DNA from: Streptomyces sp. NBC_01460
GTDB taxonomy: Bacteria; Actinomycetota; Actinomycetes; Streptomycetales; Streptomycetaceae
Reading direction: 5' to 3'
DNA length: 64,000 bases
Assembly (NCBI RefSeq): GCF_036227405.1
Contig: NZ_CP109473.1
Location: 2,108,001-2,172,000 of the forward strand
This document shows positions 27,982-36,874 of the stretch, one piece after another (the stretch's first letter is position 1; the number at the start of each line of letters is the position of its first letter). The position numbers and the translations under genes are program-made. The notes under the pieces are model-generated. The model did not search any database. It had not been told where the DNA came from and worked only from the letters and a program-made list of their open reading frames with translations.

Positions 27982-29300
27982 GCTTGCGGAACCTTCCAGC
28001 CGAACCTGGCCTTGAGCGCGGCGCCGTGGGCGGGGAGGTCCTCCGCCTCGGCCAGGGTCACGACGTGGTGGGTGACCTCGGCGAGCGCGTCGCGGGAGTA
28101 GTCGACGATGTGGATGCCGCGCAGGAAGGACTGCACGGACAGGCCCGAGGAGTGGCAGGCGCAGCCACCGGTGGGCAGGACGTGGTTGGAGCCGGCGCAG
28201 TAGTCACCGAGGGAGACGGGCGACCAGGGGCCGACGAAGACCGCTCCGGCGTTGCGGACCCGGTCCGCGACGGCGGCGGCGTTCTCGGTCTGGATCTCCA
28301 GGTGCTCCGCGGCGTACGCGTCGACGACCTTGAGGCCGTCGTCGAGGTCGTCGACGAGGACGATCGCGGACTGGCGGCCGGCGAGCGCGGGCTCGATCCG
28401 GTCGGTGATGTGCTTGGTCGCGGCGACCTGGGGCTTCAGCTCGGCCTCGGTGGCGGCGGCGAGCTCCTCGGAGTCGGTGACGAGGACGGCGGCGGCCATC
28501 GGGTCGTGCTCGGCCTGGCTGATCAGGTCGGCGGCGACGTGCACGGGGTCGGCGCTGGCGTCGGCGAGGATCGCGATCTCGGTGGGACCCGCCTCGGCGT
28601 CGATGCCGACGCGGCCCTTGAGGAGGCGCTTGGCGGCGGCGACGTAGATGTTGCCGGGGCCGGTGACGAGGTTCACAGGGAGGCAGTCCTCGGTGCCGTA
28701 CGCGAACATCGCGACGGCCTGGGAGCCACCGGCGGCGTACACCTCGTCGACGCCGAGGAGGGCGCAGGCGGCGAGGATCGTCGGGTGCGGCAGGCCGCCG
28801 AACTCCTTCTGCGGCGGTGAGGCCACGGCGATGCCCTCGACGCCGGCCTCCTGGGCCGGGACGACGTTCATGACCACGGAGGAGGGGTAGACCGAGCGGC
28901 CGCCCGGGACGTAGAGCCCGACGCGCTCGACGGGCACCCACTTCTCGGTGACCGTGCCGCCGGGGACGACCTGGGTGGTGTGGGTGGTACGGCGCTGCGC
29001 GCGGTGGACGAGGCGGGCGCGGCGGACGGACTCCTCGAGCGCGGCCCGCACGGCGGGGTCGAGGCTCTCCAGCGCACCGGTGATCGCGTCGGCGGGGACC
29101 CGGATCGAGTCGATCCGCACACCGTCGAATTTCTCCCCCCACTCGATCACTGCCGCCGAGCCACGATGGCGCACGTCCTCGCAGATGGGCCGCACCGTCT
29201 CCAGGGCGGCTTCCACGTCGAACTCGGCACGGGGCAGCAGGTCGCGCAGGGCGCCACCCTCGGGGAGGGCGGTACCGCGCAGATCGATTCGAGAGATCAC
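27978..29300 (-). CDS. hisD: Histidinol dehydrogenase
   Basis: HisD is the zinc- and NAD-dependent enzyme performing the last two oxidations of histidine synthesis. The 440-aa protein has [53 protein letters not shown] and the C-terminal [12 protein letters not shown] and GIHIVDYS motifs. The start is GTG at 29300 (VISRIDLRG). It is the promoter-proximal gene of the main his operon. Confidence 0.98.
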   Translation of the reverse strand: MISRIDLRGTALPEGGALRDLLPRAEFDVEAALETVRPICEDVRHRGSAAVIEWGEKFDGVRIDSIRVPADAITGALESLDPAVRAALEESVRRARLVHRAQRRTTHTTQVVPGGTVTEKWVPVERVGLYVPGGRSVYPSSVVMNVVPAQEAGVEGIAVASPPQKEFGGLPHPTILAACALLGVDEVYAAGGSQAVAMFAYGTEDCLPVNLVTGPGNIYVAAAKRLLKGRVGIDAEAGPTEIAILADASADPVHVAADLISQAEHDPMAAAVLVTDSEELAAATEAELKPQVAATKHITDRIEPALAGRQSAIVLVDDLDDGLKVVDAYAAEHLEIQTENAAAVADRVRNAGAVFVGPWSPVSLGDYCAGSNHVLPTGGCACHSSGLSVQSFLRGIHIVDYSRDALAEVTHHVVTLAEAEDLPAHGAALKARFGWKVPQA

Positions 29301-29340
29301 ACCGCAATTCTCTCAGACCGGTTCCGGCCTCCGGTCGCCC

Positions 29341-29357
29341 GTATCACTGGCTGATAC
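29341..29357. promoter_or_regulatory. Palindrome in the hisD-29462 divergent region
   Basis: GTATCACTGGCTGATAC has 6-bp inverted arms (GTATCA/TGATAC) around CTGGC, 41 nt upstream of hisD in a 161-nt divergent region. It is a candidate operator for the his operon or the gene on the other strand; no known regulator consensus is assigned. Confidence 0.35.
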
Positions 29358-29461
29358 ATGTCCCGGCTGTCACTGCTGACCGTTAGCGTTCACGTCGTCA
29401 CACAGAGGGAAGAACGACTGTACGAAGCGCGGGACGAGACCGCGCCTCCGGAGGTGATGCA

Positions 29462-31063
29462 GTGACCGAACCGCACGACGGCGAGATCCCCGACGGGCTC
29501 AGCGCGGCCGAGCTGGGCATGTGGCAGTCGTTCCGGAACGGCACCACCTACGATCTCCGCTCGCACGATCCGGTGCGCGACGATCCGTTCGCCCCGCACA
29601 GCTGGGGGCCGGAGCGCAGTGTGGGCGCCCGGACGGTGGCGCGGCTGCTGCTGAGCGGGCCGGCCGCACGGCCCGGGCGGGTGGCGGCGCTGAAGCTCCG
29701 GGGCCTGCGCATCACGGGGAAGCTGGATCTGGCGGGCGGCCGCGTCTCGCCCTACGTGGAGCTGACGGGGTGCCGCTTCGAGCAGGAGGTGGTGCTGCCC
29801 GAGTGCCATTTCACGACGCTGCGGATGGTGGGGTGCGCGGTGCCGAGGCTGGACGCGGCCCGGCTCCACACGGAGGGGGACCTGCACCTGCCGCGCTGCC
29901 GGATCGAGCGTGGCATCCGGCTGACCGACGCGCAGATCGGCACGGACCTGCTGATCAACCAGATCCGGGTCGGGCCCGACCGGCGTGGCCGCTCCTTCGT
30001 GGGCGACGGGATGTCGGTGGCGCAGGACCTGCAGGCCGAGATGATCGAGACGCGCGGCGAGCTGAGCCTGCGCGGGGCGAAGGTCGGCGGCTCGCTGAGC
30101 CTGCGCGGCAGCAGGCTGCGCGCCTCGGACGGACGGCGGGCGCTGAACGCCCCGCAGCTGAGCGTGGAGCGCACGCTGTACATGACCGAGGCGTGGGTGA
30201 GCATCGACACGGGGAACCAGGGCACCACTCCCCCGTTCGGCGTGGCCCGCGGCGGGGGCCCGGCGCGCGGGACGCGCGCGCAGCCCTTCGAGTGCCGGGG
30301 CGCGGTGCGGCTCGACGACGGGCGCTTCGGCGACGCGGTGGATCTGCACAAGGCCCGGTTCGTGCTCGCCGACCGCGAGGAGCTGTCGCTGCGCCGCATC
30401 GTCACCCCCGAGCTGCGTTTCAACGCGGAGCGTCCCCGGGAGGGCCGGGTCGTGCTGAACGGCGCGAAGGTCGTCACGCTGATCGACGTGTCGACCAGCT
30501 GGCCGGGCCCGGGCGGCCTGGCGATGGGCGGGTTCGTGTACGAGAACCTCGTGCCGTACGGCCACTTCCCGCTCTCCCGGCGCCTGGAGTGGGTGCTGGC
30601 CGCGACCCCGGAGTACGTACCGGAGCCGTACGAGCGCCTCGCGGCGGTGCTCCGCAGCTGCGGAGAGGACGCGGACGCCCGCGAGGTGCTGCTGGCCAAG
30701 CAGCGGCGGCGACGGGAGACGCTGCCGCCGGCGGGAAGGATCTGGGGCTACCTCCAGGACTGGACGGTGGCGTACGGCTACCGGCCAGGGCGGGCCCTGG
30801 TGTGGATGGCCGTGCTGTGGGCGGCGGGGGCGGTGGCCTTCTCGCAGTACCGGCCGGAGTCGATCAAGGGGAGCGAGCATCCGCAGTGGAATCCCGCCCT
30901 GTACGCGCTGGATCTGCTGGTGCCGGTGATCGATCTCGGGCAGGACGGCTACTGGCTGCTGGAGGGCGGCTGGCAGTGGACGGCCGCGGCCCTCGTGCTG
31001 CTGGGGTGGATATTGGCCACGACGGTGGCGGCGGGAGCGTCCCGGCTGCTGCGGCGCGGCTGA
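29462..31063 (+). CDS. Membrane-associated beta-helix (pentapeptide-like) protein
   Basis: A 533-aa protein. Residues about 60-350 consist of many roughly 20-residue blocks of the type LRGLRITGKLDLAGGRV, VELTGCRFEQEVVLPECHF and LSLRGAKVGGSLSLRGSRL, which look like turns of a right-handed beta helix with A-x-L/L-x-G periodicity. Residues about 430-455 and 500-525 are two membrane segments near the C-terminus. Similar actinobacterial proteins are often labelled membrane-associated oxidoreductase, but no nucleotide- or metal-binding motif is visible, so I would not assign oxidoreductase activity. The GTG at 29462 has a very strong ribosome binding site (CGGAGGTGATG). Confidence 0.75.
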   Translation: MTEPHDGEIPDGLSAAELGMWQSFRNGTTYDLRSHDPVRDDPFAPHSWGPERSVGARTVARLLLSGPAARPGRVAALKLRGLRITGKLDLAGGRVSPYVELTGCRFEQEVVLPECHFTTLRMVGCAVPRLDAARLHTEGDLHLPRCRIERGIRLTDAQIGTDLLINQIRVGPDRRGRSFVGDGMSVAQDLQAEMIETRGELSLRGAKVGGSLSLRGSRLRASDGRRALNAPQLSVERTLYMTEAWVSIDTGNQGTTPPFGVARGGGPARGTRAQPFECRGAVRLDDGRFGDAVDLHKARFVLADREELSLRRIVTPELRFNAERPREGRVVLNGAKVVTLIDVSTSWPGPGGLAMGGFVYENLVPYGHFPLSRRLEWVLAATPEYVPEPYERLAAVLRSCGEDADAREVLLAKQRRRRETLPPAGRIWGYLQDWTVAYGYRPGRALVWMAVLWAAGAVAFSQYRPESIKGSEHPQWNPALYALDLLVPVIDLGQDGYWLLEGGWQWTAAALVLLGWILATTVAAGASRLLRRG

Positions 31064-31295
31064 CCGGGGGCCGGGCGGGGCGGCTCGCCGCCCCCGCCGG
31101 ATCCCTGTCGGCACAGTGGTCGGCAGGCCGGTCGAGGTCCGGGAGGACGGGCGGTTATCGGCAACCGGAAGGTCGGAATCGAGCCAGCCCCGGTCGATTG
31201 TTTTGCCTTTTCTTGACCTGGCCCAGGGCAACCCTCCCACTCGCTACAGAAGCTTCACAGAGCCCCTCTGGCGCAGCCCTCACCAGGGCTTTTCA

Positions 31296-32330
31296 ATGGT
31301 CTGCACCATGGCTTTCCTCCGCGCACTGCTGAGCACCACGCGCACCTTCCGGTACGGTCCCGGGCTGTCCGCCGGGCTGCCGGCGGACGACGCGGTGATG
31401 CTCGACGCCCCCGACGGGCAGCTCTCCCCCGCGCTGGTGGCGGCGGCCCTGGGCGACTTCGAACCCGCGGCCAAGCTCCTCGCCACCACCCGGGACGCCG
31501 CCGACTGGGAGTCCCGGGACCGGACCCTGGCCCGGCTGGTCGCCTTCGCACGCAACCGCGACGGATGGCTCACCGACTGGCTGGCGGCCGCGCCCCGCGA
31601 CCCGGACGCCCTGCTCGTCAAGGCCGCGCTGGCGGTGCGCCGCGCGTGGGAGTCGCCCGCCCACGCCGAGCTCCTGCGCGAGGTGGGCCCGCAGATCACC
31701 GCGGCGGCGCTGGCCGACGTCCGCGACCCCGTGCCGTGGCGCCTCGCACTCGACCACGCCCGTGGCACGCACGCCCCGCACACCGTCTTCGAGTCGCTGT
31801 GGGAGCAGGCCGTGCGCCGCTCGCCGCACCATTACGGCAGCCATGTCGCGGCGCTCCGCTACCTCTCGGCCGAGTGGTACGGCTCCCACCGCGAGTGCTT
31901 CGACTTCGCCGAGCGGGCCGCCGAGGACGCCGCCGGTGACTCCCTGGTGCAGGCGCTCCCGGTACGGGCGGCCTTCGCCCTGCTGCGGGACGAGACGGCT
32001 CTCGCACGGGCGACCTCCGTGCAGGGGGACCGGATCGACGCGGCGGCCGACCTCGCGATCAGGCTCTCGGCCGTATTCCCCGCCGGTGACCCCTGGCCGG
32101 CGGAGGTCCGCAACCTCCTCGCCTACGTCCTGGTCGCCCGGGGCCGCGCGGCCGAGGCGCTGGAGCAGTTCCGGCTGATCGGGCCGTACGCGACCTCGTT
32201 CCCGTGGGCGTCCGTGACCGGTGAGGCGCTCGGGGGGTTCCTCGACGCGCGGGCGGATGTCCGGCTCCGGGTCGCCTCTTCCACACCCCTGTGCGGAAGG
32301 CCGGAACACAGCGGGCCCCGCGCCCATTAG
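31296..32330 (+). CDS. Alpha-helical repeat (TPR-like) protein of unknown function
   Basis: A cytosolic, Ala/Arg-rich protein of 344 aa with helix-pair periodicity. No catalytic motif or signal peptide is visible. Segments such as LRYLSAEWYGSHRECFDFAE and EVRNLLAYVLVARGRAAEAL look like TPR-type helices and may bind a protein partner; a DUF4034-like relationship is possible but unproved. I chose ATG at 31296 because AGGG lies 8 nt upstream; ATG at 31308 (MAFLRALLSTTRTF) is also plausible. The upstream gap of 232 nt contains AATCGA-n11-TCGATT at 31177-31199. Confidence 0.68.
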   Translation: MVCTMAFLRALLSTTRTFRYGPGLSAGLPADDAVMLDAPDGQLSPALVAAALGDFEPAAKLLATTRDAADWESRDRTLARLVAFARNRDGWLTDWLAAAPRDPDALLVKAALAVRRAWESPAHAELLREVGPQITAAALADVRDPVPWRLALDHARGTHAPHTVFESLWEQAVRRSPHHYGSHVAALRYLSAEWYGSHRECFDFAERAAEDAAGDSLVQALPVRAAFALLRDETALARATSVQGDRIDAAADLAIRLSAVFPAGDPWPAEVRNLLAYVLVARGRAAEALEQFRLIGPYATSFPWASVTGEALGGFLDARADVRLRVASSTPLCGRPEHSGPRAH

Positions 32331-32333
32331 GCT
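32328..32333 (+). promoter_or_regulatory. Probable -10 box for leaderless mRNA
   Basis: TAGGCT ends 8 nt before the GTG at 32342 and overlaps the stop codon of the previous gene (TAG at 32328-32330). No ribosome binding site is visible. This implies that the next gene can be expressed alone. Confidence 0.45.
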
Positions 32334-32341
32334 TGCCCGTT

Positions 32342-33118
32342 GTGACCACCGCTCGCCTGCCACTCTTCCCGCTGAACGCGGTGCTGTTCCCCGGCCTCGT
32401 GCTGCCGCTCAACGTCTTCGAGGAGCGTTATCGCGCCATGATGCGCGAGCTGCTCCAGATCGACGAGGACGAACCGCGCCGCTTCGTGGTGGTCGCGATC
32501 CGCGACGGCCGCGAGACCGCCCCGACGGCCACCGGGATGCCGGACACGGTCGCCGCCGCGCCTCCCGTGGAGCGCGCCCCGGGCGACGGCTTCGGCCCCG
32601 ATCCCCTCCAGACCTTCCACCGGGTCGGCTGCGTCGCGGACGCGGCGAAGATCCGTGAGCGTGCCGACGGGAGCTTCGAGGTCCTGGCGACCGGCACCAC
32701 ACGGGTCCGGCTGCTCTCCGTCGACGCGAGCGGTCCCTACCTGACGGCGGAGGTCGAGGAGCTGCCCGAGGATCCCGGGGCCGCCGAGGACGGCGACTCG
32801 CCCACGGACGAGGCGGGGGCACTCGCGGAGGGTGTCCTGCGGGCCTTCCGCAGCTACCAGAAGCGGCTGGCCGGAGCGAGCGAGCGTTCCCTGACGACCG
32901 GCGCGGACCTGCCGGACGACCCGTCGGTCGTCTCGTACCTCGTGGCCGCCGCAGCCGTGCTCGACATCCCGTCGAAGCAGCGGCTGCTCCAGGCCCCGGA
33001 CACCGCGACCCGGTTGCGCGAGGAGCTGGCGCTCCTGCGCAAGGAGACGGCCGTCATCCGGCACCTGCCGTCCCTGCCGGCCATCGACCTGACCCGCGAC
33101 CCGACGCACCCCAACTGA
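32342..33118 (+). CDS. Lon substrate-binding (LAN) domain protein
   Basis: A 258-aa protein consisting of an N-terminal Lon-substrate-binding/PUA-like domain (LPLFPLNAVLFPGLVLPLNV then FEERYRAMMREL) followed by a helical C-terminus, with no protease domain. Such stand-alone proteins resemble the N-terminal domain of Lon and the cereblon-type LAN fold, and may recognise proteins or ligands. The substrate is unknown. The GTG at 32342 lacks a ribosome binding site but has a -10-like box directly upstream. Confidence 0.88.
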   Translation: MTTARLPLFPLNAVLFPGLVLPLNVFEERYRAMMRELLQIDEDEPRRFVVVAIRDGRETAPTATGMPDTVAAAPPVERAPGDGFGPDPLQTFHRVGCVADAAKIRERADGSFEVLATGTTRVRLLSVDASGPYLTAEVEELPEDPGAAEDGDSPTDEAGALAEGVLRAFRSYQKRLAGASERSLTTGADLPDDPSVVSYLVAAAAVLDIPSKQRLLQAPDTATRLREELALLRKETAVIRHLPSLPAIDLTRDPTHPN

Positions 33119-33134
33119 CCTGAGGACCTGCCAG

Positions 33135-33635
33135 GTGGCGAAGAAGTCCAGGAAGCAGCAGCCCGGCGGCACCCCGGCGACGGTCGCCCTGACCGCGGCC
33201 GGCACGGCGTTCACGGTCCACTCCTACGACCACGACCCCTCGTCCCCGTCCTACGGCGAGGAGGCGGCCGAGGCCCTCGGGGTCTCCGCGGACCGGGTGT
33301 TCAAGACCCTGGTGGCGGACGTCGACGGCGAGCTGGTCGTCGCCGTGGTCCCCGTCGCGGGGTCCCTGGACCTGAAGGCCCTGGCATCGGCGGTGGGCGG
33401 CAAGCGGGCGGCCATGGCCGACCCGGCGGCCGCGGAACGCACCACGGGCTACGTACGGGGAGGCATCTCCCCGCTGGGCCAGCGCAAGCGCCTGCGTACG
33501 GTGCTGGACGCGTCGGCCGGGTCGCACGCCACGATCTGCGTCTCGGCGGGCCGCCGCGGCCTGGAGGTGGAACTCACCCCGGCGGACCTGGCCACCCTGA
33601 CGGACGCGTCCCTGGCCCCGATCGGCCGCACCTGA
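33135..33635 (+). CDS. ybaK: Cys-tRNA(Pro)/Cys-tRNA(Cys) deacylase
   Basis: A 166-aa YbaK/EbsC-family trans-editing protein that removes cysteine mischarged onto tRNA(Pro). It shows GVSADRVFKTLVADVDGELV with the conserved Lys (FKTL), VVPVAGSLDLKALA, and RGGISPLGQRKRL near the C-terminus. The start is GTG at 33135, 16 nt after the LAN gene stop, so the two may be co-transcribed. It is followed by the 47-bp repeat array. Confidence 0.93.
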   Translation: MAKKSRKQQPGGTPATVALTAAGTAFTVHSYDHDPSSPSYGEEAAEALGVSADRVFKTLVADVDGELVVAVVPVAGSLDLKALASAVGGKRAAMADPAAAERTTGYVRGGISPLGQRKRLRTVLDASAGSHATICVSAGRRGLEVELTPADLATLTDASLAPIGRT

Positions 33636-33663
33636 GCCCCACCGCACCAACACGGCCCGTCCA

Positions 33664-34050
33664 CCGTCCGAGGACACGACCGGCACAGCCCCACAAACTC
33701 AGCCCGTCCGGCGCCTGAGGACACCACCCGCACACCCGCCCCACAGCCCCCGCCCGGCGCTTGAGGACAACCACCCGCACACCCGCCCCACAGCAAGCCC
33801 CCGCCCGGCGCTTCAGGACACCACCGGCACAACCCCGCAAACCCAGCCCGCCCGGCGCTTGAGGACACCACCGGCACAGCCCCACCAACCCAGCCCGTCC
33901 GGCGCTTGAGGACACCACCAGCACAGCCCCGCAAACCCAGCCCGTCCGGCGCTTGAGGACACCACCAGCACAGCCCCGCAAACCCAGCCCGTCCGGCGCT
34001 TGAGGACCGGGGTCCGGGGCGGAGCCCCGGTTCAGGGAAGGGGCGGGCAG
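33664..34050. repeat. Tandem 47-bp repeat array ending in a shared module
   Basis: Seven recognisable units plus one degenerate unit, period about 47 bp (starts near 33703, 33749, 33800, 33847, 33894, 33941, 33988), each containing CCCGTCCGGCGCTTGAGGAC. The last three intervals are exactly 47 bp and nearly identical. The array ends at 34001-34050 in a module GGGGTCCGGGGCGGAGCCCC followed by GGTTCAGGGAAGGGGCGGG, also found at 57781-57820. It occupies the 449-nt space between convergent genes (ybaK and the DUF2567 gene). No gene is credible here; open frames on the minus strand (repeating R-W-C-P-type peptides) are repeat artefacts. A related core, CCTCAAACGCCGGACGGGC, is common in Streptomyces intergenic DNA as I recall. 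Confidence 0.9.
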
Positions 34051-34084
34051 GGGAGAAGGCCCGCCGCAGGCGCCGACCCCGCAG

Positions 34085-34822
34085 CTACGACCGTTCCGGC
34101 CACTCCCCGGAGCCCTTGGCGTCCTCGGCCACGGGCCCGGGCCCGAACGCGGACTCCGCCCCGGCGGAACCCGAGGAGTCGGACGGAGCCGAGTAAGGGG
34201 CCCCGTACGGAACGTCCCACTCCGGCTCGGGGTCCCGCGGCCCGAACAGAGCCGTCAGCCCCAGGTGGACGATCATCGCCGCGATGGGCCAGGCGAGCAT
34301 CGCCGCCCCCACCGCGTGCAGCTCCAGCGGCGCGTCGAAGGTGACACCCTTGCCGACCTCCTTGGCGTGGGCCACCACATCGGACGTCGGCCCGAACCAG
34401 GTGCCGATCCCCCAGGCCAGCAGGGAGCCGAGCAGCCCGCCCAGGGCGAGCCCCACCACCAGGGGGATGCCCCCGCGCCGGCGGAAGAGGAACACGGCGA
34501 TCCCCGAGACGAGGCCGAAGGCCAGTCCCAGGAGCACGAAGGTGCCGTCGGCCCCGATGGCCTCCTCGCCCTCGCTGTTCTTGAGGAACACGGCGGTGTC
34601 GTCGGAGACGAGCGGCACACGCGGCGAGAGCCAGAGCCAGAGCAGTCCGAGGACGAGACCCGCCACCGTCAGGACCGCGGCGATCACCGCGCCCTGCCTG
34701 AGCTCCGTACGCCGCTCGTCGGCGCCCGGCCGGTCACCGGGCACGGCATGCGACCCGGACGGCGGGGCCTGCCAGGGGTCGTTCGGCTGGGGCTGGTGCG
34801 GCGGCGTCAACGGTGCGGTCAC
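34085..34822 (-). CDS. DUF2567 family membrane protein
   Basis: A 245-aa protein with four probable membrane segments: residues about 40-60 (AVIAAVLTVAGLVLGLLWL), 100-125, 130-150 and 180-200, and a disordered Pro/Gly/Ser-rich C-terminus. Length, topology and place beside an ABC exporter suit the actinobacterial DUF2567 family; the function is unknown. GTG at 34822 (VTAPLTPPHQPQPNDPW) was chosen as the first sensible start; the gene lies 34 nt after the permease stop and is probably part of that operon. Confidence 0.75.
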   Translation of the reverse strand: MTAPLTPPHQPQPNDPWQAPPSGSHAVPGDRPGADERRTELRQGAVIAAVLTVAGLVLGLLWLWLSPRVPLVSDDTAVFLKNSEGEEAIGADGTFVLLGLAFGLVSGIAVFLFRRRGGIPLVVGLALGGLLGSLLAWGIGTWFGPTSDVVAHAKEVGKGVTFDAPLELHAVGAAMLAWPIAAMIVHLGLTALFGPRDPEPEWDVPYGAPYSAPSDSSGSAGAESAFGPGPVAEDAKGSGEWPERS

Positions 34823-34856
34823 GGTGCCATCGTGCCAGGCCCGGGCACGCGCCGCC

Positions 34857-35705
34857 TCACCGGACCGCCGCGCGGCGGTACGCCCAGGTGGCCACGGCCA
34901 GCGACAGCACACCGACCGCCGCGCACACACCGAGGTCCAGGGCGACGACCGCCCAGTCGGGGTGGGCGTCGAAGGACCGGGACAGCGCCTCGACGCCGTA
35001 CGTCGAGGGGAGCAGATCGCGGGCCCACCCGACCGGGCCGGGCAGCCGCTCGGGCGGCAGCACGCCCAGCAGCAGCGCGGCCGACATGCCCAGCTGCCCG
35101 AGCAGCGTCGCCAGCTCCTGCCGCGGCGCCAGCAGTCCCAGCGCGGCGCCCAGCCCCGAGAGCGCGGCCCCGGAGAGCGGGACGACCGCGACGAGCACCC
35201 ACAGATGGGTCATGGGCAGCCCGAACAGCACGCTGCCCGCCACCGCCGTGACGATCGTGCCGGGCACGGTGAAGGAGGCGTACGCCCCCGCCGCACCCAG
35301 CACCACCGCGGCGGGCGGCACCGGCAGCGTGGCGTAGTGGTCGAGCCCGCCGCCGGCCCGGAGCTGGCCGAAGTACTGGGCGAGCAGGTTGAGCGCGACG
35401 AACGCCACGACCAGCACGCTGGAGCCGGCCACGACGGCCCGTGCCTCCGCGCCTCCGTCGACCACACCGCGCATCAGCACCATGATCCCGACGGACTGGA
35501 AGGTCGCGACGAACAGCAGCGGAATCCGCGCGACCCTCGCCCGCGACAGCTGCGCCCGGTACACGGCCGCCAGCGACGGCAGCAGCCCGGCCCGTGGGGC
35601 GAGGGCCGCCGGAGCGGTACGGGCGGGCCGGCCGGCGCGGACCGCGGAGGTCCCGGCCTTCGGCGCGGACACCTTCGCGGACTCCGTGGGAAGGATGCTC
35701 GTCAC
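34857..35705 (-). CDS. ABC-2 type transporter permease
   Basis: A 282-aa membrane protein with six likely segments, of the ABC-2 permease type. A proline/alanine-rich cytoplasmic N-terminus (about 1-45) precedes the first helix (IPLLFVATFQSVGIMVLM). The start is GTG at 35705, 55 nt after the end of the ATPase gene. With that ATPase it should form an exporter; substrate (drug, lipid or peptide) cannot be told. Confidence 0.9.
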   Translation of the reverse strand: MTSILPTESAKVSAPKAGTSAVRAGRPARTAPAALAPRAGLLPSLAAVYRAQLSRARVARIPLLFVATFQSVGIMVLMRGVVDGGAEARAVVAGSSVLVVAFVALNLLAQYFGQLRAGGGLDHYATLPVPPAAVVLGAAGAYASFTVPGTIVTAVAGSVLFGLPMTHLWVLVAVVPLSGAALSGLGAALGLLAPRQELATLLGQLGMSAALLLGVLPPERLPGPVGWARDLLPSTYGVEALSRSFDAHPDWAVVALDLGVCAAVGVLSLAVATWAYRRAAVR

Positions 35706-35760
35706 CTGGCAGTGCTCCCGTTCGACTCCGACACGAATCCCGACACGTTCACCGTCCTGA

Positions 35761-36810
35761 TCACGCCTTCACCAGCCCCTCTGTGGCTTTGGCCGCGTCC
35801 CCGCCGAGCGCCAGGTAGACGTCCTCCAGGCTGGGTGTGGCCAGGGTGAAGTCGTCGAGCGAGGCGAACGCCGCCCCGCCGGTCACCGCGGCCACCGCGG
35901 CCCGTGCCTCGTCCGGCCCGAGCCGCAGGACCCACTTGCGCCCCGACTCCTGGGCCGACGCGCGCAGCGCGGCGACCTCCGGGACGTCGAGCGGCGCGCG
36001 TTCGCGCCACACCAGCTCGACCCGGACCTCGCCTGCCACCTTCTCCTTGAGCCCGGAGGGGGTGTCGCAGGCGATGACCTTGCCGCGTTCCATGACGGCC
36101 ACCCGGTCGAGGACCGTCTCGGCCTCGATGACGTTGTGGGTCACGAGCAGCACCGTCGCGCCGTTCTCGGCCCGGCGCCGGTCGACGGCGGACCAGACGG
36201 AACGCCGGGCGACCGGGTCCATTCCGGTCGTCGGCTCGTCCAGCACCAGGACGGGGCGCTCACCGACCAGCGTCGCGGCGAAGCAGGCGAGCCGCCGCTG
36301 TCCGCCGGAGAGCTTCCTCAGCGGGCGCCCGGCGAGCTCGGTGAGCCCGAGCTCCTCCAGTACGTCGTCACGCGCGGCCCGCGCGGCCCGTACGGGCAGT
36401 CCCCGGAGCCGCCCTGTGGTCTCGGCGGCGAGTGACACGGTCAGGTCGTCGAGAGCGGTGGACTCCTGCCCGAGGTAGCCGATGAGCCGGGAGGCCCGCT
36501 CGGGATGGCGCACGAGATCGTGCCCCAGCACCTCGACGCTCCCGGAGTCGGGCCGCATCAGTCCGGTGAGCTGGCGCACGAGCGTGGACTTGCCCGCGCC
36601 GTTGGGGCCGAGGAGCCCGAAGATCTCCCCGCGCCGGACATCGATGCGGACCCCGTCGGTGGCGCGCACCTCGGGAGTCGCGGCCCGGCCGCGTCGGCCG
36701 CGGACCGCGGGATAGGTCTTGACCAGATCGCGCACCACGCACACGGACTGTTCCTGTGCCGTGTCCATGGCCTGCGCTGCGCCCGTAGCCTGTGCTGTGC
36801 CCCTACTCAC
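35761..36810 (-). CDS. ABC transporter ATP-binding protein
   Basis: A 349-aa nucleotide-binding protein with Walker A GPNGAGKST (residues about 68-76), Q-loop GYLGQE, signature LSGGQRRL, Walker B VLVLDEPTTGMDP and switch histidine in LLVTHN. It belongs to the daunorubicin-resistance (DrrA)-like exporter ATPases by organisation, with a C-terminal regulatory extension. Two starts are possible: GTG at 36810 (chosen, because TAGTCT stands 8 nt upstream) and ATG at 36768. It is followed by the permease and the DUF2567 gene. Confidence 0.93.
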   Translation of the reverse strand: MSRGTAQATGAAQAMDTAQEQSVCVVRDLVKTYPAVRGRRGRAATPEVRATDGVRIDVRRGEIFGLLGPNGAGKSTLVRQLTGLMRPDSGSVEVLGHDLVRHPERASRLIGYLGQESTALDDLTVSLAAETTGRLRGLPVRAARAARDDVLEELGLTELAGRPLRKLSGGQRRLACFAATLVGERPVLVLDEPTTGMDPVARRSVWSAVDRRRAENGATVLLVTHNVIEAETVLDRVAVMERGKVIACDTPSGLKEKVAGEVRVELVWRERAPLDVPEVAALRASAQESGRKWVLRLGPDEARAAVAAVTGGAAFASLDDFTLATPSLEDVYLALGGDAAKATEGLVKA

Positions 36811-36818
36811 GAGGTACG

Positions 36819-36824
36819 AGACTA
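36819..36824 (-). promoter_or_regulatory. Probable -10 box for leaderless ABC mRNA
   Basis: On the minus strand TAGTCT ends 8 nt before GTG 36810, the same geometry as at 32342 and 45569. If right, the exporter operon has its own promoter between it and the NYN gene. Confidence 0.4.
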
Positions 36825-36874
36825 CGGGGTCGGACGCCCCGTACGGCGTCCGGGGCCGGGCGGGGCGGCCCCGC

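Noticed and set aside
33449..33981. Open frames on the minus strand across the 47-bp repeats (Cys/Trp/Arg repeat peptides)
   Set aside because: They only exist because the repeat length keeps the frame open; there are no ribosome sites or homology.
33664..34050. CRISPR array
   Set aside because: Units abut without unique spacers and no cas genes are present; it is a simple tandem repeat.
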